DNA of 64,000 nt from Candidatus Williamhamiltonella defendens (lineage in GTDB: Bacteria; Pseudomonadota; Gammaproteobacteria; Enterobacterales; Enterobacteriaceae), in NCBI RefSeq assembly GCF_900699045.1, contig NZ_CAADHL010000001.1, forward strand, positions 496,001 through 560,000. Direction: 5' to 3'. The notes below the pieces were generated by a model. That model saw only the letters and a program-made list of their open reading frames with translations. It did no database searches and was not told where the DNA came from. How positions within the stretch are numbered: the first letter of the stretch is position 1; every line of letters starts with the position of its first letter. The position numbers and the translations under genes were made by a program. Shown piece by piece: positions 40,879 to 51,851 of the stretch.

Positions 40879-42120
40879 TTAAATGTTGGAAATATCTTTT
40901 TGAGTCTCAACAGGTTTGGTACGAAAGAAAATCCATACTAGCAGAAACCAAGACAATCCACATAGCAAATTAAATACATTAAAAAAACCGCCACCTCCCC
41001 GTAGATAAAGAATTTGAGCAAATTCAATTCCTATAGAAAACATCAGCATATTGATCATACCAACCACCGCAGATACCGCCCCTTTGCTGACCTTGCTAGA
41101 AAACAAGGTTAAACGCATTAAAGCAGCATTACCTAAACCGAGACCAAAAGCATAAATACTTAAGCCAGTAACCATCCACAAGTAGGCGTAAGAGGAATAT
41201 AAAGTAAACGCCGCCGCTAAAAGTAAACCCATGATTATTGGCCCTGCGCCTAATTGAATTAATTGTGGTAGTTTTTTTTTAGAGGTTAAACTTGCGAGGG
41301 TAATGTTACCGGAAATCAAGGCAGCAAAAATAGGGATTTGCAATAAACCATAATCGAAAATAGACAGTTTTTCTGCCGTAATTAACATCACAGGAGACTG
41401 AGCTATCCAGGTAAGTAAAGGCAGGCTTGCAAAGCCTAATCCGAAGGCACCACAGAGAAAACGAGTATTAGAGAACACGTTTTTGTAATCGGCTTTAAAC
41501 ACTGCAAAGGACAATTTTTCTCCCTTTAAAGTCGCGGTTTCTGGCATAGCTCGCCATAAACCAACAAAAGATATCGTACCTAATATAGCAAAAAAGACAA
41601 ACATCACTTCCCAAGGCGCTACGTGAATTAAAGCCGCTCCTGCCAAAGGGCCAAGTAAAGGCGCAACTAAAGCGACATTCGCCATTAGTGCAATGATTTT
41701 GACGCACATACTTTCTTCAAATGCTTCTTGAATAGTAGCATAGCCTACCGCACCGATAAAACACAATCCAATGCCTTGTAAAAACCGCATGACAATAAAT
41801 TGCTCGATATTGCTTGCCCATAAAATGGCTAAACAGGTGACCACAAAAAATCCGATTCCAAATAACATAACAGGGCGCCTTCCCCAGTGGTCTGATAAAG
41901 GGCCTATTAATAATTGAAATAATACAGCGCCTGCCAAATAAGCTGTCATAGAAGTGGGCACCCACTCGACCCCGACTTTAAAATCAGCGACGACCATTAA
42001 CATTCCAGGTTGGATCATATCGTTGGCAATATAAGTGGCAAATTCGAATAAGACTAACGAGAGCGGAAATAACAAGGATCTTGAACTTAAGGTTGTTTTG
42101 ATAGCAAATAAATTTTTCAT
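40879..42120 (-). CDS. mdfA: Multidrug efflux MFS transporter MdfA
   Basis: MdfA exchanges protons for cationic and neutral drugs across the inner membrane. The 413-residue product (E. coli 410) has twelve predicted membrane segments and matches E. coli MdfA at [17 protein letters not shown], which holds the two acidic residues important for drug recognition, [28 protein letters not shown] (MFS motif A), [17 protein letters not shown] and [10 protein letters not shown]. It is followed downstream by a decayed copy of itself. Host-restricted symbionts often lose such exporters, so its retention may signal a specific use. Confidence 0.95.
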   Translation of the reverse strand: MKNLFAIKTTLSSRSLLFPLSLVLFEFATYIANDMIQPGMLMVVADFKVGVEWVPTSMTAYLAGAVLFQLLIGPLSDHWGRRPVMLFGIGFFVVTCLAILWASNIEQFIVMRFLQGIGLCFIGAVGYATIQEAFEESMCVKIIALMANVALVAPLLGPLAGAALIHVAPWEVMFVFFAILGTISFVGLWRAMPETATLKGEKLSFAVFKADYKNVFSNTRFLCGAFGLGFASLPLLTWIAQSPVMLITAEKLSIFDYGLLQIPIFAALISGNITLASLTSKKKLPQLIQLGAGPIIMGLLLAAAFTLYSSYAYLWMVTGLSIYAFGLGLGNAALMRLTLFSSKVSKGAVSAVVGMINMLMFSIGIEFAQILYLRGGGGFFNVFNLLCGLSWFLLVWIFFRTKPVETQKDISNI

Positions 42121-42259
42121 ATAGGTAATGGCTCACTTAAATTAAATACGTTAATGAAATAGACTTTTTCAAAAGCGTAATAAGGGTTGTCATTTAAGAT
42201 GCCAGCTAACGCATAATTCAGTCATAGTCCGCGCAGTGGGTTTGCAAAAGGTGTCACAT

Positions 42260-43906
42260 TTAATGCCATTTTTTAAAACAATTAATTAAAGAATTCGTTG
42301 AACCGTCATGGCAAGACACTTTTTCAGGCCCCTCTAGCTCAGATAAAATTCTAGAAGCTAATTTTTTACCCAGCTCTACACCCCATTGATCAAAAGAAAA
42401 AATATTTAAAATCACACCCTGCGTAAAAATTTTGTGTTCATATAACGCAATTAAAGCACCTAAACTCAAAGGCGTGATTTGTTTTAATAAAATAGAGTTC
42501 GTCGGGCGATTACCAGAAAACGCTTTAAAAGGTGCTAAATATGTCGCTTTTCTTGAACAAACCCCTTCAGCTATTAATTCCTCCTGAACTTCTTGCTCTG
42601 TTTTACCGAATGCCAGCGCTTGCGTTTGAGCAAAAAAATTTGCTAATAATTTATAATGATGATCGCCTATTGCATTATGGCTGATGACAGGCGCAATAAA
42701 ATCACAGGGAATAATCTTTGTGCCCTGATGAATAAGTTGATAAAACGCGTGTTGACCATTGGTACCCGGCTCTCCCCAAAGAATCGACCCTGTTTGATAG
42801 TCCACTGGTTTTCCATTACGATCCACCCATTTTCCATTCGATTCCATACTGGCTTGCTGAAGATAGGCAGGAAACCGATGCAAATACTGATCATAGGGTA
42901 GAACCGCTTCAGTTTCAGCGCCAAAAAAATGGCTATACCAAATGCCAATTAGCGCTAATATCACAGGAATATTGTGAGTGAAATCCGTTTTCAAAAAATG
43001 CTGATCCATCTCATAAGCACCTTCTAGTAGTTTTTCAAAATTATCAAAACCAATAGACAGAGCAATAGGTACGCCAATCGCCGACCAAAGAGAATAGCGC
43101 CCTCCTACCCAGTCCCAAAACTCAAAACTATTTTCAGGATCGATACCAAAATCACTCACTTCTTTAAGATTGGTGGACAAGGCCAAAAAATGTCGCGCCA
43201 CATGGGCTGCATCACCCGCTGTTTTTAAAAACCAAGCACGAGCAGTCTGGGCGTTCGTCATGGTTTCTTGAGTGGTGAAGGTTTTTGAAGCTACGATAAA
43301 GAGCGTTCTATCAGGGTTAAGCACTTTTAATGTTTCAACGATATCTGTGCCATCCACATTGGAAACAAAATACATCTTCAAATGATTTTTATAGGGTTTT
43401 AATGCTTCTGTAGCCATATAAGGGCCTAAATCTGATCCGCCGATCCCAATATTCACGACATCTGTAATGGTTTGACCGCTATAACCCTTCCAATCACCTT
43501 TAATCACTTGATGACAAAACCGCTTCATTTTTTCTAGCACGGCATTAACCAAAGGCATTACATCTTGACCGTCAACCAAAATTGGCTGATTCCCGCGGTT
43601 ACGCAGAGCGATATGTAGCACTGGTCTTTCTTCCGTTTCATTGATTTTTTCCCCAGCAAACATCGCGCAAATCGCAAGGGCTAAGTCTGTTTCGTGCGCT
43701 AAAGCTTGAAGATTTTCAATTGTCTGGGCAGTCAGCCGATTTTTAGAAAAATCCACCCGTATGAGATCGTTAAAAGTGAGAGAAAAGTTTTCAGAACGTT
43801 TAGGATCGGCATGAAACAGATGTCGAATATGAAGGGGCGCTATTTCTTTAAAGTGCTGCTTTAAAGCAGCCCAAGCAGATGTCTGAGTAGGATTTATTTT
43901 TTTCAT
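42260..43906 (-). CDS. pgi: Glucose-6-phosphate isomerase
   Basis: Interconverts glucose 6-phosphate and fructose 6-phosphate. The 548-residue product (E. coli 549) has [26 protein letters not shown], the sugar-phosphate SIS-fold SKTFTTQET, catalytic Glu and His in [10 protein letters not shown] and [16 protein letters not shown], and the catalytic Lys in [13 protein letters not shown]. It is separated by 30 bases from hldD upstream and may be co-transcribed with it. Together with tpiA and gnd it supports a working glycolysis and pentose phosphate pathway. Confidence 0.98.
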   Translation of the reverse strand: MKKINPTQTSAWAALKQHFKEIAPLHIRHLFHADPKRSENFSLTFNDLIRVDFSKNRLTAQTIENLQALAHETDLALAICAMFAGEKINETEERPVLHIALRNRGNQPILVDGQDVMPLVNAVLEKMKRFCHQVIKGDWKGYSGQTITDVVNIGIGGSDLGPYMATEALKPYKNHLKMYFVSNVDGTDIVETLKVLNPDRTLFIVASKTFTTQETMTNAQTARAWFLKTAGDAAHVARHFLALSTNLKEVSDFGIDPENSFEFWDWVGGRYSLWSAIGVPIALSIGFDNFEKLLEGAYEMDQHFLKTDFTHNIPVILALIGIWYSHFFGAETEAVLPYDQYLHRFPAYLQQASMESNGKWVDRNGKPVDYQTGSILWGEPGTNGQHAFYQLIHQGTKIIPCDFIAPVISHNAIGDHHYKLLANFFAQTQALAFGKTEQEVQEELIAEGVCSRKATYLAPFKAFSGNRPTNSILLKQITPLSLGALIALYEHKIFTQGVILNIFSFDQWGVELGKKLASRILSELEGPEKVSCHDGSTNSLINCFKKWH

Positions 43907-43936
43907 CGAGATGCTGATACCTCCCTTAAAAGCAGT

Positions 43937-44866
43937 TTATTGATGATTTAACCAATAAAGATAATGGGTTACCCCTTCATCAAGGGCTTTAAAAGGTTTG
44001 TCGTAACCTATGGTGCGTAATTTTGTGATGTTTGCCTGTGTAAAAGTTTGATAGCAACCTTTTAGGTTTTCTGGAAAATCTACATATTGCACAGGTTTGC
44101 TATTATGATAGGCTGATACGGTATCTGCTAAAGTTTGAAATGATGCCGCATGTCCTGTACCGCAATTAAAAATACCAGAAATCTGATTTTGCCAACACCA
44201 TAGGTTTATCTGTGCGACGTCATCAACAAAAATAAAATCGCGTTTAAATTGTTCACTACCCAAAAATAATTGAGGCGGTTCGCCGGCTTTTATTTGTTTA
44301 TTTAGATTAAAAACGACACTCGCCATACTGCCTTTATGAGTTTCACGAGGGCCATACACATTAAAATAACGAAGCCCACAGATCGGTGCTCTAGCTTTAA
44401 GGCATATTTTTCGCACATATTGATCAAATAAAAATTTAGAATAGCCATAGATATTTAAAGGTTTTTCATATTGAGGCTCTTCTATAAAACAATCTGTTCT
44501 TACACCGTAAACCGCCGCGGAAGAGGCATATACAAAAGGAATGCAGGCTTTTAAACAAAAATGCAACAATGTTTTTGAATATTCATAGTTATTTTTCATC
44601 ATAAATTGGCCATCCCATTCCATCGTAGATGAGCAGGCCCCTAAATGAAAAATAGCCTCAATATTTCCTAAAACCTCTTTTGCCATTACAGAAGCAATAA
44701 AATCATCTTTATCTCTGTAATCAGCGATTTTTAAATCAACCAAATTAACAAATTTAGCACCATTTTCGAGATTATCCACAACAAGGATATCCTGATACCC
44801 TATTTTATTGAGTGCGTGAACAATATTGCTCCCGATAAACCCTGCACCACCTGTGATAATAATCAT
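43937..44866 (-). CDS. hldD: ADP-L-glycero-D-manno-heptose-6-epimerase
   Basis: HldD (RfaD) makes the heptose donor for the LPS inner core. The 309-residue short-chain dehydrogenase (E. coli 310) has the NADP-binding [10 protein letters not shown] (5-14), [18 protein letters not shown], the SAAVYG and YGYSKFLFD active-site blocks, [19 protein letters not shown], and [11 protein letters not shown]. In E. coli it heads the waa cluster; here its neighbour is pgi. Retention indicates that at least core LPS is still made. Confidence 0.97.
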   Translation of the reverse strand: MIIITGGAGFIGSNIVHALNKIGYQDILVVDNLENGAKFVNLVDLKIADYRDKDDFIASVMAKEVLGNIEAIFHLGACSSTMEWDGQFMMKNNYEYSKTLLHFCLKACIPFVYASSAAVYGVRTDCFIEEPQYEKPLNIYGYSKFLFDQYVRKICLKARAPICGLRYFNVYGPRETHKGSMASVVFNLNKQIKAGEPPQLFLGSEQFKRDFIFVDDVAQINLWCWQNQISGIFNCGTGHAASFQTLADTVSAYHNSKPVQYVDFPENLKGCYQTFTQANITKLRTIGYDKPFKALDEGVTHYLYWLNHQ

Positions 44867-45093
44867 GCTATTTTCCCCCTTCGTTTATTTTTCAATATTA
44901 ACTAGGATCATAACATTTTACTTTTTATTTTATGAAAGATTACAAATGTCTTTATTTTATTGCCTTCCATTGTAACTCATTCATTAATATAATGAATCGA
45001 ACATATTGTTATGAGGGGCAACACCTTGTTACATTTTAAACTTAATGCCTTAGTTATAGTATCTAATTCTTTGATCCTCTCCTCGAGAAACTT

Positions 45094-45549
45094 GTGAGCC
45101 AGATTATTCTTGATTTACAAATTGCTTGCGTTGACAACCAAGGATTACCTAATGAAAATGATTTTCAGCTTTGGTTATCCTCTACTATTTCTCCTTTTAA
45201 AAAAAAGGCCGAAGTTACTATTCGGCTGGTAGATGAAATAGAAAGTAGACAATTAAATTTTCAATATCGCCAGATAGATAAACCGACCAATGTCTTGTCT
45301 TTTCCATTTATCTCTCCCGTACAGGTATCACTACCCCTTCTCGGAGACCTTATTGTTTGCCGTCAAATCGTTGAAAAAGAAGCGTTATTGCAAAAAAAAG
45401 CGTTATGGGTTCATTGGACTCATATGGTTGTCCATGGTGCGCTTCATCTGCTAGGGTATAATCACATTTTGCATACTGATGCAAAAAAAATGGAATCGAT
45501 AGAAACTGAAATCATGATGTATTTGGGATATCCAAACCCTTATGATTAA
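45094..45549 (+). CDS. ybeY: Endoribonuclease YbeY
   Basis: YbeY is a zinc-dependent endoribonuclease for 16S rRNA 3' maturation and ribosome quality control. The 151-residue product starts with GTG and matches E. coli YbeY (155): [27 protein letters not shown] with the conserved Arg, LLGDLIVC and the metal motif [11 protein letters not shown]. The three histidines are kept but the usual Asp of GYDH is Asn. The usual upstream partner phoL (ybeZ) is absent; the 227 bases before the start hold no gene. ybeX and lnt follow as in E. coli. Confidence 0.94.
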   Translation: MSQIILDLQIACVDNQGLPNENDFQLWLSSTISPFKKKAEVTIRLVDEIESRQLNFQYRQIDKPTNVLSFPFISPVQVSLPLLGDLIVCRQIVEKEALLQKKALWVHWTHMVVHGALHLLGYNHILHTDAKKMESIETEIMMYLGYPNPYD

Positions 45550-45621
45550 AATATGTTTATAATATCAGCATAAGATTCAATCTTATTTCTTTCATTCAGG
45601 AATCAAATTAATTAAAACGCT

Positions 45622-46503
45622 ATGAGCGATGCTAATTTAGAAAACGATGCTAACAACCCTTCGAAAAAAGGATTTTTTACTTCTTTATTGAGTCAACTAT
45701 TTCATGATGAACCTAAAAATAAAGATGATTTAGTCGAATTAATCAGAGATTCTGAACAAAACGATCTGATTGATCCTGACACACGCAACATGTTGGAAGG
45801 CGTGATGGATATTTCTGAACAACGTGTCCGTGACATTATGATCCCCCGTTCTCAAATGGTGACATTAAAGCGTAACCAGACGCTTGATCAATGTCTTGAT
45901 GTCATCATTGAATCAGCCCATTCTCGTTTTCCTGTTATCAGCGAAGATAAAGATCATATTGAAGGCATATTAATGGCAAAGGATCTCCTTCCATTTATGT
46001 TAGAAGACTCTCAGCCTTTTGCTATTGATCTTGTATTACGTAATGCAGTGGTTGTGCCTGAAGGCAAGCCTGTTGATAAAATGCTCAAAGAGTTTCAACT
46101 ACGCCGCTATCATATCGCCATTGTCATTGATGAATTTGGCTCTATTTCTGGCTTGGTGACCATAGAGGATATTTTAGAGCTGATTGTTGGGAAAATTGAA
46201 GATGAATATGATGATACTGAAGATTCTGATATACGCCAGTTAAGTCAGCATACTTACACGTTAAGAGCGTTAACTGAAATAAAAGATTTTAATGCTGTAT
46301 TTGGTACTCATTTTAATGACGATGAAGTGGACACCATGGGTGGATTGATCATGCAGGCATTTGGTCATCTACCTTCTCGAGGTGAAACTATAATAATAGA
46401 AGGCTATTTATTTAAAGTTGTTAAAGCAGATAACAGACGTATTATTCAATTAAATGTTAAAATTTCGGATAATGTTCAAAAACCAAATTTGGCTGCACTT
46501 TAA
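45622..46503 (+). CDS. ybeX: CBS-domain protein YbeX/CorC
   Basis: CorC is a CBS-domain protein named for an effect on CorA-mediated Mg2+/Co2+ efflux and, more recently, linked to ribosome maturation. The 293-residue product (E. coli 292) has an N-terminal acidic region, two CBS repeats ([22 protein letters not shown] and the [17 protein letters not shown] region with [18 protein letters not shown]), and a C-terminal transporter-associated domain with [22 protein letters not shown]. It sits between ybeY and lnt as in enterics. Confidence 0.95.
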   Translation: MSDANLENDANNPSKKGFFTSLLSQLFHDEPKNKDDLVELIRDSEQNDLIDPDTRNMLEGVMDISEQRVRDIMIPRSQMVTLKRNQTLDQCLDVIIESAHSRFPVISEDKDHIEGILMAKDLLPFMLEDSQPFAIDLVLRNAVVVPEGKPVDKMLKEFQLRRYHIAIVIDEFGSISGLVTIEDILELIVGKIEDEYDDTEDSDIRQLSQHTYTLRALTEIKDFNAVFGTHFNDDEVDTMGGLIMQAFGHLPSRGETIIIEGYLFKVVKADNRRIIQLNVKISDNVQKPNLAAL

Positions 46504-46530
46504 CGTGATTTTTAATTTAAAAATCAAGGC

Positions 46531-48177
46531 GTGATAAAAATCATTCACCTAATTATGGTTAAGCGAGTGTCAGAGAAACCCCATTTTATGTCTCAAGTTC
46601 GATCTTTTTTTTTTACGAAATTATTAACATCTTGCTGGGCGAGCGGGTTTTTTGCTTTACTCTTTGGGATCGCTGGCACCTTCTCTTTTTCTCCTTTTCA
46701 TTTTTGGCCAGCGGCAATTCTCTCTTTGTTTGGCTTACTAAGCTTGACACTCAATTGCTCAATCAAACAGTCGGGACTCATTGGTTTTTGTTGGGGGCTT
46801 GGTCTTTTTGGGAGTGGAATTAGTTGGGTTTATGTCAGTATTTTTGAATTTAGCGGTATGTCTGCCACCATCAGCTTGTTTATTGTTTTGTTACTGGTGG
46901 CTTATTTGTCTCTTTATGTTCTTTTATTTTCATGCCTACTCGTAGCTTTATGTCCTCAAACCACGTGGTGGCGTTTAACTCTGGCAGCTCCAGTCCTCTG
47001 GCACATCACCGAATATCTACGACGATCGGTCTTTACCGGCTTTCCCTGGCTACAATTTGGTTACACTCAAATTCAAGGCCCACTTCAAGGCATTGCTCCG
47101 ATCTTAGGTGTAGAAGGCATCACTTTCATCCTTATGATCGTCACTGGCTTGTTGATCTATGCTTGGCATGAAAGATTGAAAAGCGCCTTGCTACTTGCGT
47201 TGGCTTTCTTATTTCTGCCCTGGCCTTTGCGTTATCTCGATTGGTTTACACCAGAGCCTAAAAAAGCAGTCCAGATTGCTTTAGTACAAGGAAATATTGA
47301 TCAATCCATTAAAATGGACATCAATTCAATCAACGATATTTTACAAATATATAAAAATGAAACCTTACCTGACATCGATAAAGCGTCCATTATTATTTGG
47401 CCTGAATCTGCCATTCCCGACATCGAAAAAAATCAAAAAAAATTCTTAAAAGAAATGGATAAGTTATTTAGAGAGCATGATTCCAGTTTGATTACGGGTA
47501 TATTGGGGGAAAAAAAATCTTCGGCTGCTCCTATTCATGATCTCCTTTTTAATAAAGTGATTGTTATTGGACAGAAAAACCCCTATGCATATCCAGCAAT
47601 GAACAGCTATGAAAAACATCATCTCGTTCCCTTTGGGGAATCTATTCCATTCGAAAATATGTTGAATCGCTTGACTCCTTTTTTTAATCGACCGATGTCT
47701 TCTTTTAGTTCAGGTCGCTATGAGCAAGCGCCTTTAAACGTCAAAGGACTCAATGTTATTACTGCAATTTGTTATGAAATTATCTTAGGACAACAAATAA
47801 GAGATAATTTTAAACCAAATACTGATTTTTTATTAACAATTTCGAATGATGCTTGGTTTGGTCACTCGATTGGACCTTGGCAACACTTTCAGATGGCCAG
47901 AATGAGGGCATTAGAATTGGGTCGTCCTCTGCTGCGTGTCACTAACACGGGTGTTACCGCCCTTATTGGGCCCAGGGGTGATATATTGGCACAGTTACCT
48001 CAATTTACTCGTCAAGTGTTGAGTGCAACACTAATACCCACGTATGGAATCACCCCTTATGCCCGTTTTGGAATTTGGCCGTTATGTAGCGTGACCATGA
48101 TTATGGGGGGTATCGCATTGTATTGCAGTTTACATACGAGTTTTTGGCTCAATCAAAAAGGAAAACGCGAACATTGA
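46531..48177 (+). CDS. lnt: Apolipoprotein N-acyltransferase
   Basis: Lnt adds the third acyl chain to lipoproteins in the inner membrane. The frame encodes 548 residues (E. coli 512): several membrane segments at the N-terminus ([38 protein letters not shown]), then the nitrilase domain with catalytic Glu292 ([10 protein letters not shown]), Lys362 ([10 protein letters not shown]) and Cys414 (AICYEIILG), and TISNDAWFG. The GTG at 46531 gives about 25 extra residues; ATGs at 46555 and 46588 are alternatives, and none has a good ribosome binding site. Its stop overlaps the dcd start. Lipoproteins such as CyoA remain as substrates, although MlaA is lost. Confidence 0.95.
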   Translation: MIKIIHLIMVKRVSEKPHFMSQVRSFFFTKLLTSCWASGFFALLFGIAGTFSFSPFHFWPAAILSLFGLLSLTLNCSIKQSGLIGFCWGLGLFGSGISWVYVSIFEFSGMSATISLFIVLLLVAYLSLYVLLFSCLLVALCPQTTWWRLTLAAPVLWHITEYLRRSVFTGFPWLQFGYTQIQGPLQGIAPILGVEGITFILMIVTGLLIYAWHERLKSALLLALAFLFLPWPLRYLDWFTPEPKKAVQIALVQGNIDQSIKMDINSINDILQIYKNETLPDIDKASIIIWPESAIPDIEKNQKKFLKEMDKLFREHDSSLITGILGEKKSSAAPIHDLLFNKVIVIGQKNPYAYPAMNSYEKHHLVPFGESIPFENMLNRLTPFFNRPMSSFSSGRYEQAPLNVKGLNVITAICYEIILGQQIRDNFKPNTDFLLTISNDAWFGHSIGPWQHFQMARMRALELGRPLLRVTNTGVTALIGPRGDILAQLPQFTRQVLSATLIPTYGITPYARFGIWPLCSVTMIMGGIALYCSLHTSFWLNQKGKREH

Positions 48178-48755
48178 GACTTTGTGATCGTGATATAGAA
48201 CGTTGGTTAAATGAAAAAAAATTATCGATTACACCTCTTCCTCCCGCAAAACATATCAACGGGGCAACCGTTGATATACGTCTAGGGCACGAATTTCGGG
48301 TGTTTGTGGGACACAAGGCACCTTTCATCGATCTCAGTGCCCCAAAAGAGGAGATTAATCATGCACTAGATCAAATCATGAGCGACAAAATTGTTCTCAA
48401 AGAAAAGGAATGTTTTTTTCTACATCCAGGGGAGCTGGCTCTTGCTGTTACTCTAGAATCCGTTACCATACCGGACGATTTAGTAGGCTGGCTAGATGGT
48501 CGTTCTTCTTTAGCCCGTCTGGGTTTGATGGTTCATGTCACCGCTCATCGGATTGATCCAGGATGGCGTGGGCAAATTGTGTTGGAATTTTATAATTCAG
48601 GAAAATTACCACTGGGGCTTCGCCCGGGGATGCTCATTGGAGCTCTGAGTTTTGAACTGCTTTCTGGTCAAGCAAAACGACCTTATCATCAACGTCAAAA
48701 CGCAAAATATCACAACCAAAAAGGCGCAGTAGCCAGTCGGATTGACAAAGATTGA
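48174..48755 (+). CDS. dcd: dCTP deaminase
   Basis: Dcd converts dCTP to dUTP, the main source of dTMP in enterics. From TTG at 48174, whose bases overlap the lnt stop (TTGA), the product has 193 residues, exactly the E. coli length, and begins [12 protein letters not shown] like E. coli [19 protein letters not shown] lies about nine bases ahead. An upstream ATG at 48123 is in frame but lies inside lnt without homology. Motifs [36 protein letters not shown] and the catalytic Glu in VLEFYNSG are intact. It is followed by asmA as in E. coli. Confidence 0.95.
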   Translation: MRLCDRDIERWLNEKKLSITPLPPAKHINGATVDIRLGHEFRVFVGHKAPFIDLSAPKEEINHALDQIMSDKIVLKEKECFFLHPGELALAVTLESVTIPDDLVGWLDGRSSLARLGLMVHVTAHRIDPGWRGQIVLEFYNSGKLPLGLRPGMLIGALSFELLSGQAKRPYHQRQNAKYHNQKGAVASRIDKD

Positions 48756-48834
48756 CGAAACTTAAAGCAAGAAAATAGAGTACAAAACATTTATATTTTC
48801 AATAACGCTTTTTTATCGACATTAAGAGAATTTT

Positions 48835-50664
48835 ATGAAAAAACTAATGACGGTATTTATTATTGTTTTGGTACTCCTGGCAAGCGGAATGACAGCATTA
48901 GTCGTATTATTGAATCCAAATGATTTTCGTAGTTATCTGGCTCAGCAAATTGAAAAAAGAAGTGGATATCAACTGGCACTCGAAGGGGATCTTAGATGGC
49001 ATGTTTGGCCTCAATTGAGCGTGATAGCAGGTCAAATGTCACTGACTGTACCAGGCGCAAAAAAATCGATTATCAGCGCACAAAATATGCGTTTAGATGT
49101 GGAAATTTGGCCACTTTTATCTCATCAATTAAAAGTAAAACAGGTCAGCTTGAAAGGAGCCAAAATCAACTTAATCCCTGAGAGTCAACCTAAAACACCT
49201 AAAAATTTGCCTACGGTCTCAAAGGAAGAGGTTAATTCTGATCACGCTTCTGCCTCTCACTGGAAGCTGGGCATTGATAAAGTTCAATTGATGGACAGTC
49301 TACTGATTTGGCAAAAAGAGGATGAAGCTCAAATTAATGTACGAAACCTGAACCTTAACTTGGTACAAAATAACACTAAACAAATAAAAATATCGCTTTT
49401 AAGCCAGATCAATAGAGATCAACGAGACTTAACCGTTTCTTTAAAAGCCGCAGTTAATCTGCATCAATATCCTCAAAAATGGGATGTTGATATCCAGAAA
49501 TTAAGTTATCAGTTACAAGGGGCAGATCTTCCTTTCAATGGCATAAAAGGAACCATAACTTTACAAGCACAGTATGATAAGCCGTCCGAAAAATTAACAT
49601 TCAATCAGCTAAATTTGAGTGCAAATAACAACCGCTTTATCGGAAATGTAGAAGTAATTTTATCTTCAATGCCCACTTATCTGATTCGTCTTAGAGCCAT
49701 AAATATTAATTTAGATGAAATCTTAGGCTGGACGCCTTTTAAAAAAGACAACAAAAACAATCAAAATACGCCTGATGTTACAGTGCCTTCCCCCGTCATT
49801 GCTACAACTACAAATAATAATAAGGGTTTATCACAAAATTTACAGCTATTACGTGATTTTAATACCAATTTTTTATTAAACATAGATCAAATCTCCTATC
49901 AAGGAATAAAAGTAAAAAACATCAAATTAGCCTTAAAAAATCATCAAGGTCGATTATCATTAAACCCATTATCAGGTGAACTATTTGAAGGAAATTTTTT
50001 GCTGAATGCAACAGCAGATCTGACTAAGAAAAAAATGCAGATAACTCTCAATCCCACTGTAAAAAATATTAATTTACAATCTTTATTACAGGGATTGTCT
50101 TTATCACCTATAATATCGGGTAAAACTTCTTTAAAAGGAATATTTTCTGGTCATTGCTTAAATCTACAAACCTTTATTACCCAATGTAAAGGAGATGCAA
50201 AAATCATCATGCAGCCTGTTCAATTCAATGGGGTGAATATACATCAATTAATTGAACAAACGGTCGCTAAAAACATACATGTTGCCGATGTCGAAAAAAT
50301 TTATAAGCCTTACACCGAATTTCAAAAATTAGAAAGTGATCTCAAATTAAACGAAGGCAAATTAGAAATAAACCATTTGAAAGCGTATTCTCATTTCGTT
50401 TCTATTAATGGTAAAGGAAGATTTAATTTGCCTAAACAACAATCTAACATCAATTTGAATGTACGGTTATTACAAGGTTTCCAAGGACAAGCAGACTGGA
50501 TAAAAACGTTACAGGACATTGATGTGCCCTTACACATTTATGGCCCGTGGGCTCACTTACAATACCGAATAGCTGTCCAATCTTTATTGGATAAAAATCT
50601 GAAAGGACAATTTCAGAAAAAATTAAACCATTGGTTTAAAAAACGGTTGAATGAAAGCAGATAA
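48835..50664 (+). CDS. asmA: AsmA-family envelope protein
   Basis: AsmA is an inner-membrane-anchored periplasmic protein of the bridge-like lipid-transport family, linked to outer-membrane lipid homeostasis. The 609-residue product (E. coli 617) has one N-terminal membrane anchor (about 5-25), the family signature VVLLNPNDFRSYL, GDLRWHVWPQLS and PLLSHQLKVKQVSLKGAKI, followed by a long beta-rich region. The middle is diverged and rich in Asn and Lys, but the C-terminal IHQLIEQTVAKNIHVADVEK and VRLLQGFQG align. Since mlaA is a pseudogene, AsmA-like transport could matter more here (inference). Confidence 0.93.
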   Translation: MKKLMTVFIIVLVLLASGMTALVVLLNPNDFRSYLAQQIEKRSGYQLALEGDLRWHVWPQLSVIAGQMSLTVPGAKKSIISAQNMRLDVEIWPLLSHQLKVKQVSLKGAKINLIPESQPKTPKNLPTVSKEEVNSDHASASHWKLGIDKVQLMDSLLIWQKEDEAQINVRNLNLNLVQNNTKQIKISLLSQINRDQRDLTVSLKAAVNLHQYPQKWDVDIQKLSYQLQGADLPFNGIKGTITLQAQYDKPSEKLTFNQLNLSANNNRFIGNVEVILSSMPTYLIRLRAININLDEILGWTPFKKDNKNNQNTPDVTVPSPVIATTTNNNKGLSQNLQLLRDFNTNFLLNIDQISYQGIKVKNIKLALKNHQGRLSLNPLSGELFEGNFLLNATADLTKKKMQITLNPTVKNINLQSLLQGLSLSPIISGKTSLKGIFSGHCLNLQTFITQCKGDAKIIMQPVQFNGVNIHQLIEQTVAKNIHVADVEKIYKPYTEFQKLESDLKLNEGKLEINHLKAYSHFVSINGKGRFNLPKQQSNINLNVRLLQGFQGQADWIKTLQDIDVPLHIYGPWAHLQYRIAVQSLLDKNLKGQFQKKLNHWFKKRLNESR

Positions 50665-50899
50665 AAATAATACCTTCTGTAAAAATTACTGCGGGCAGAA
50701 ACTTTTGCGTTGTCAGCGCCTTGATAACTAGGGATGCTCATCATCCTCATTTCATTCTACTGGCCATTCCGTGGCTGAATTTTGTACATCTTGAATCCGC
50801 TGCCCTCGCTATCGTTTTGCAAAAGATGTCATCTCAATAAGCCCTAAATAAAAAATACGTTAAGATCATTTCATTTTCTTTGAATCACAAGGTTGTAAT

Positions 50900-51793
50900 A
50901 TGCCTCAAAAATTAAAAGCGATTATCCCTGTTGCAGGATTAGGGACCCGCATGCTACCTGCGACCAAGGCGATTCCTAAAGAAATGTTACCTATGGTGGA
51001 TAAGCCTCTTATTCAATATATTGTGAATGAATCTGTATTAGCAGGGGTCAAAGAAATTGTGCTGGTTACCCATTCATCAAAAAATGCGATAGAAAATCAT
51101 TTTGATACTTCTTTTGAACTCGAAGCAGTTTTAGAGGCTCGAGTAAAACGGCAATTATTACAAGAAGTACAAAATATCTGCCCATCCGATGTCACCATCA
51201 TGCACATACGACAGGGACAGGCTAAAGGACTAGGACATGCCATACTCTGTTCTCGACCCATCATAGGGGACGCCCCTTTTGTCATCCTACTACCAGATGT
51301 ACTCTTGGAGACACCTTCTGTGGATTGCTTAAAAGAAAATCTCACCTGTATGATTGAACGCTTTTCAGAGACAGCGCGCAGTCAAATTATGGTCGCACCT
51401 ATTCCTCTAGAAGATGTTTGTAAATACGGTATAGCTGATTGTGGGAACGTCCTTGTTTTTCCAGGTCAGGCAGCTTTGATAAAAGCGATGGTAGAAAAAC
51501 CTTCACTAAAAGACACCCCCTCCCATTTGGCCGTGGTAGGCCGTTATGTTTTATCCTCAGACATTTGGCCTCTACTGGAAAAAACCTCTCCCGGGACGGG
51601 GGGAGAAATTCAACTTACCGATGCTATCGATATGTTAATAGAAACACAACCTGTGGAAGCTTTTCATATGACTGGGAAATGGCATGACTGCGGCGACAAA
51701 CTAGGTTATATGAAAGCTTTTGTAGAGTACGCTCTGCGTCATGAAACAGAAGGCGCCGCATTTTTAAATTGGTTAAAAAATCAAAATTTTTAA
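50900..51793 (+). CDS. galU: UTP-glucose-1-phosphate uridylyltransferase
   Basis: Makes UDP-glucose for LPS core, periplasmic glucans and galactose use. The 297-residue product has the nucleotidyltransferase motif [45 protein letters not shown], the MVEKP and [12 protein letters not shown] blocks, and a C-terminal [19 protein letters not shown], where GalF has AGLGMH, identifies GalU rather than GalF. gnd follows 58 bases later. The 235 bases between asmA and galU hold no recognisable gene. Confidence 0.95.
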   Translation: MPQKLKAIIPVAGLGTRMLPATKAIPKEMLPMVDKPLIQYIVNESVLAGVKEIVLVTHSSKNAIENHFDTSFELEAVLEARVKRQLLQEVQNICPSDVTIMHIRQGQAKGLGHAILCSRPIIGDAPFVILLPDVLLETPSVDCLKENLTCMIERFSETARSQIMVAPIPLEDVCKYGIADCGNVLVFPGQAALIKAMVEKPSLKDTPSHLAVVGRYVLSSDIWPLLEKTSPGTGGEIQLTDAIDMLIETQPVEAFHMTGKWHDCGDKLGYMKAFVEYALRHETEGAAFLNWLKNQNF

Positions 51794-51851
51794 AACAGTC
51801 ACTCTTCTTCTTTTGATTTAATAAAAAACACTTTTTTACATAGGAATTCAT

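Noticed and set aside
48123-48173. Upstream ATG start for dcd
   Set aside because: It lies wholly within lnt, adds 17 residues without homology, and the TTG start gives the exact family length.
50665-50899. Possible gene remnant between asmA and galU with slightly higher GC
   Set aside because: All frames are short and no protein similarity could be recognised, so no feature is claimed.
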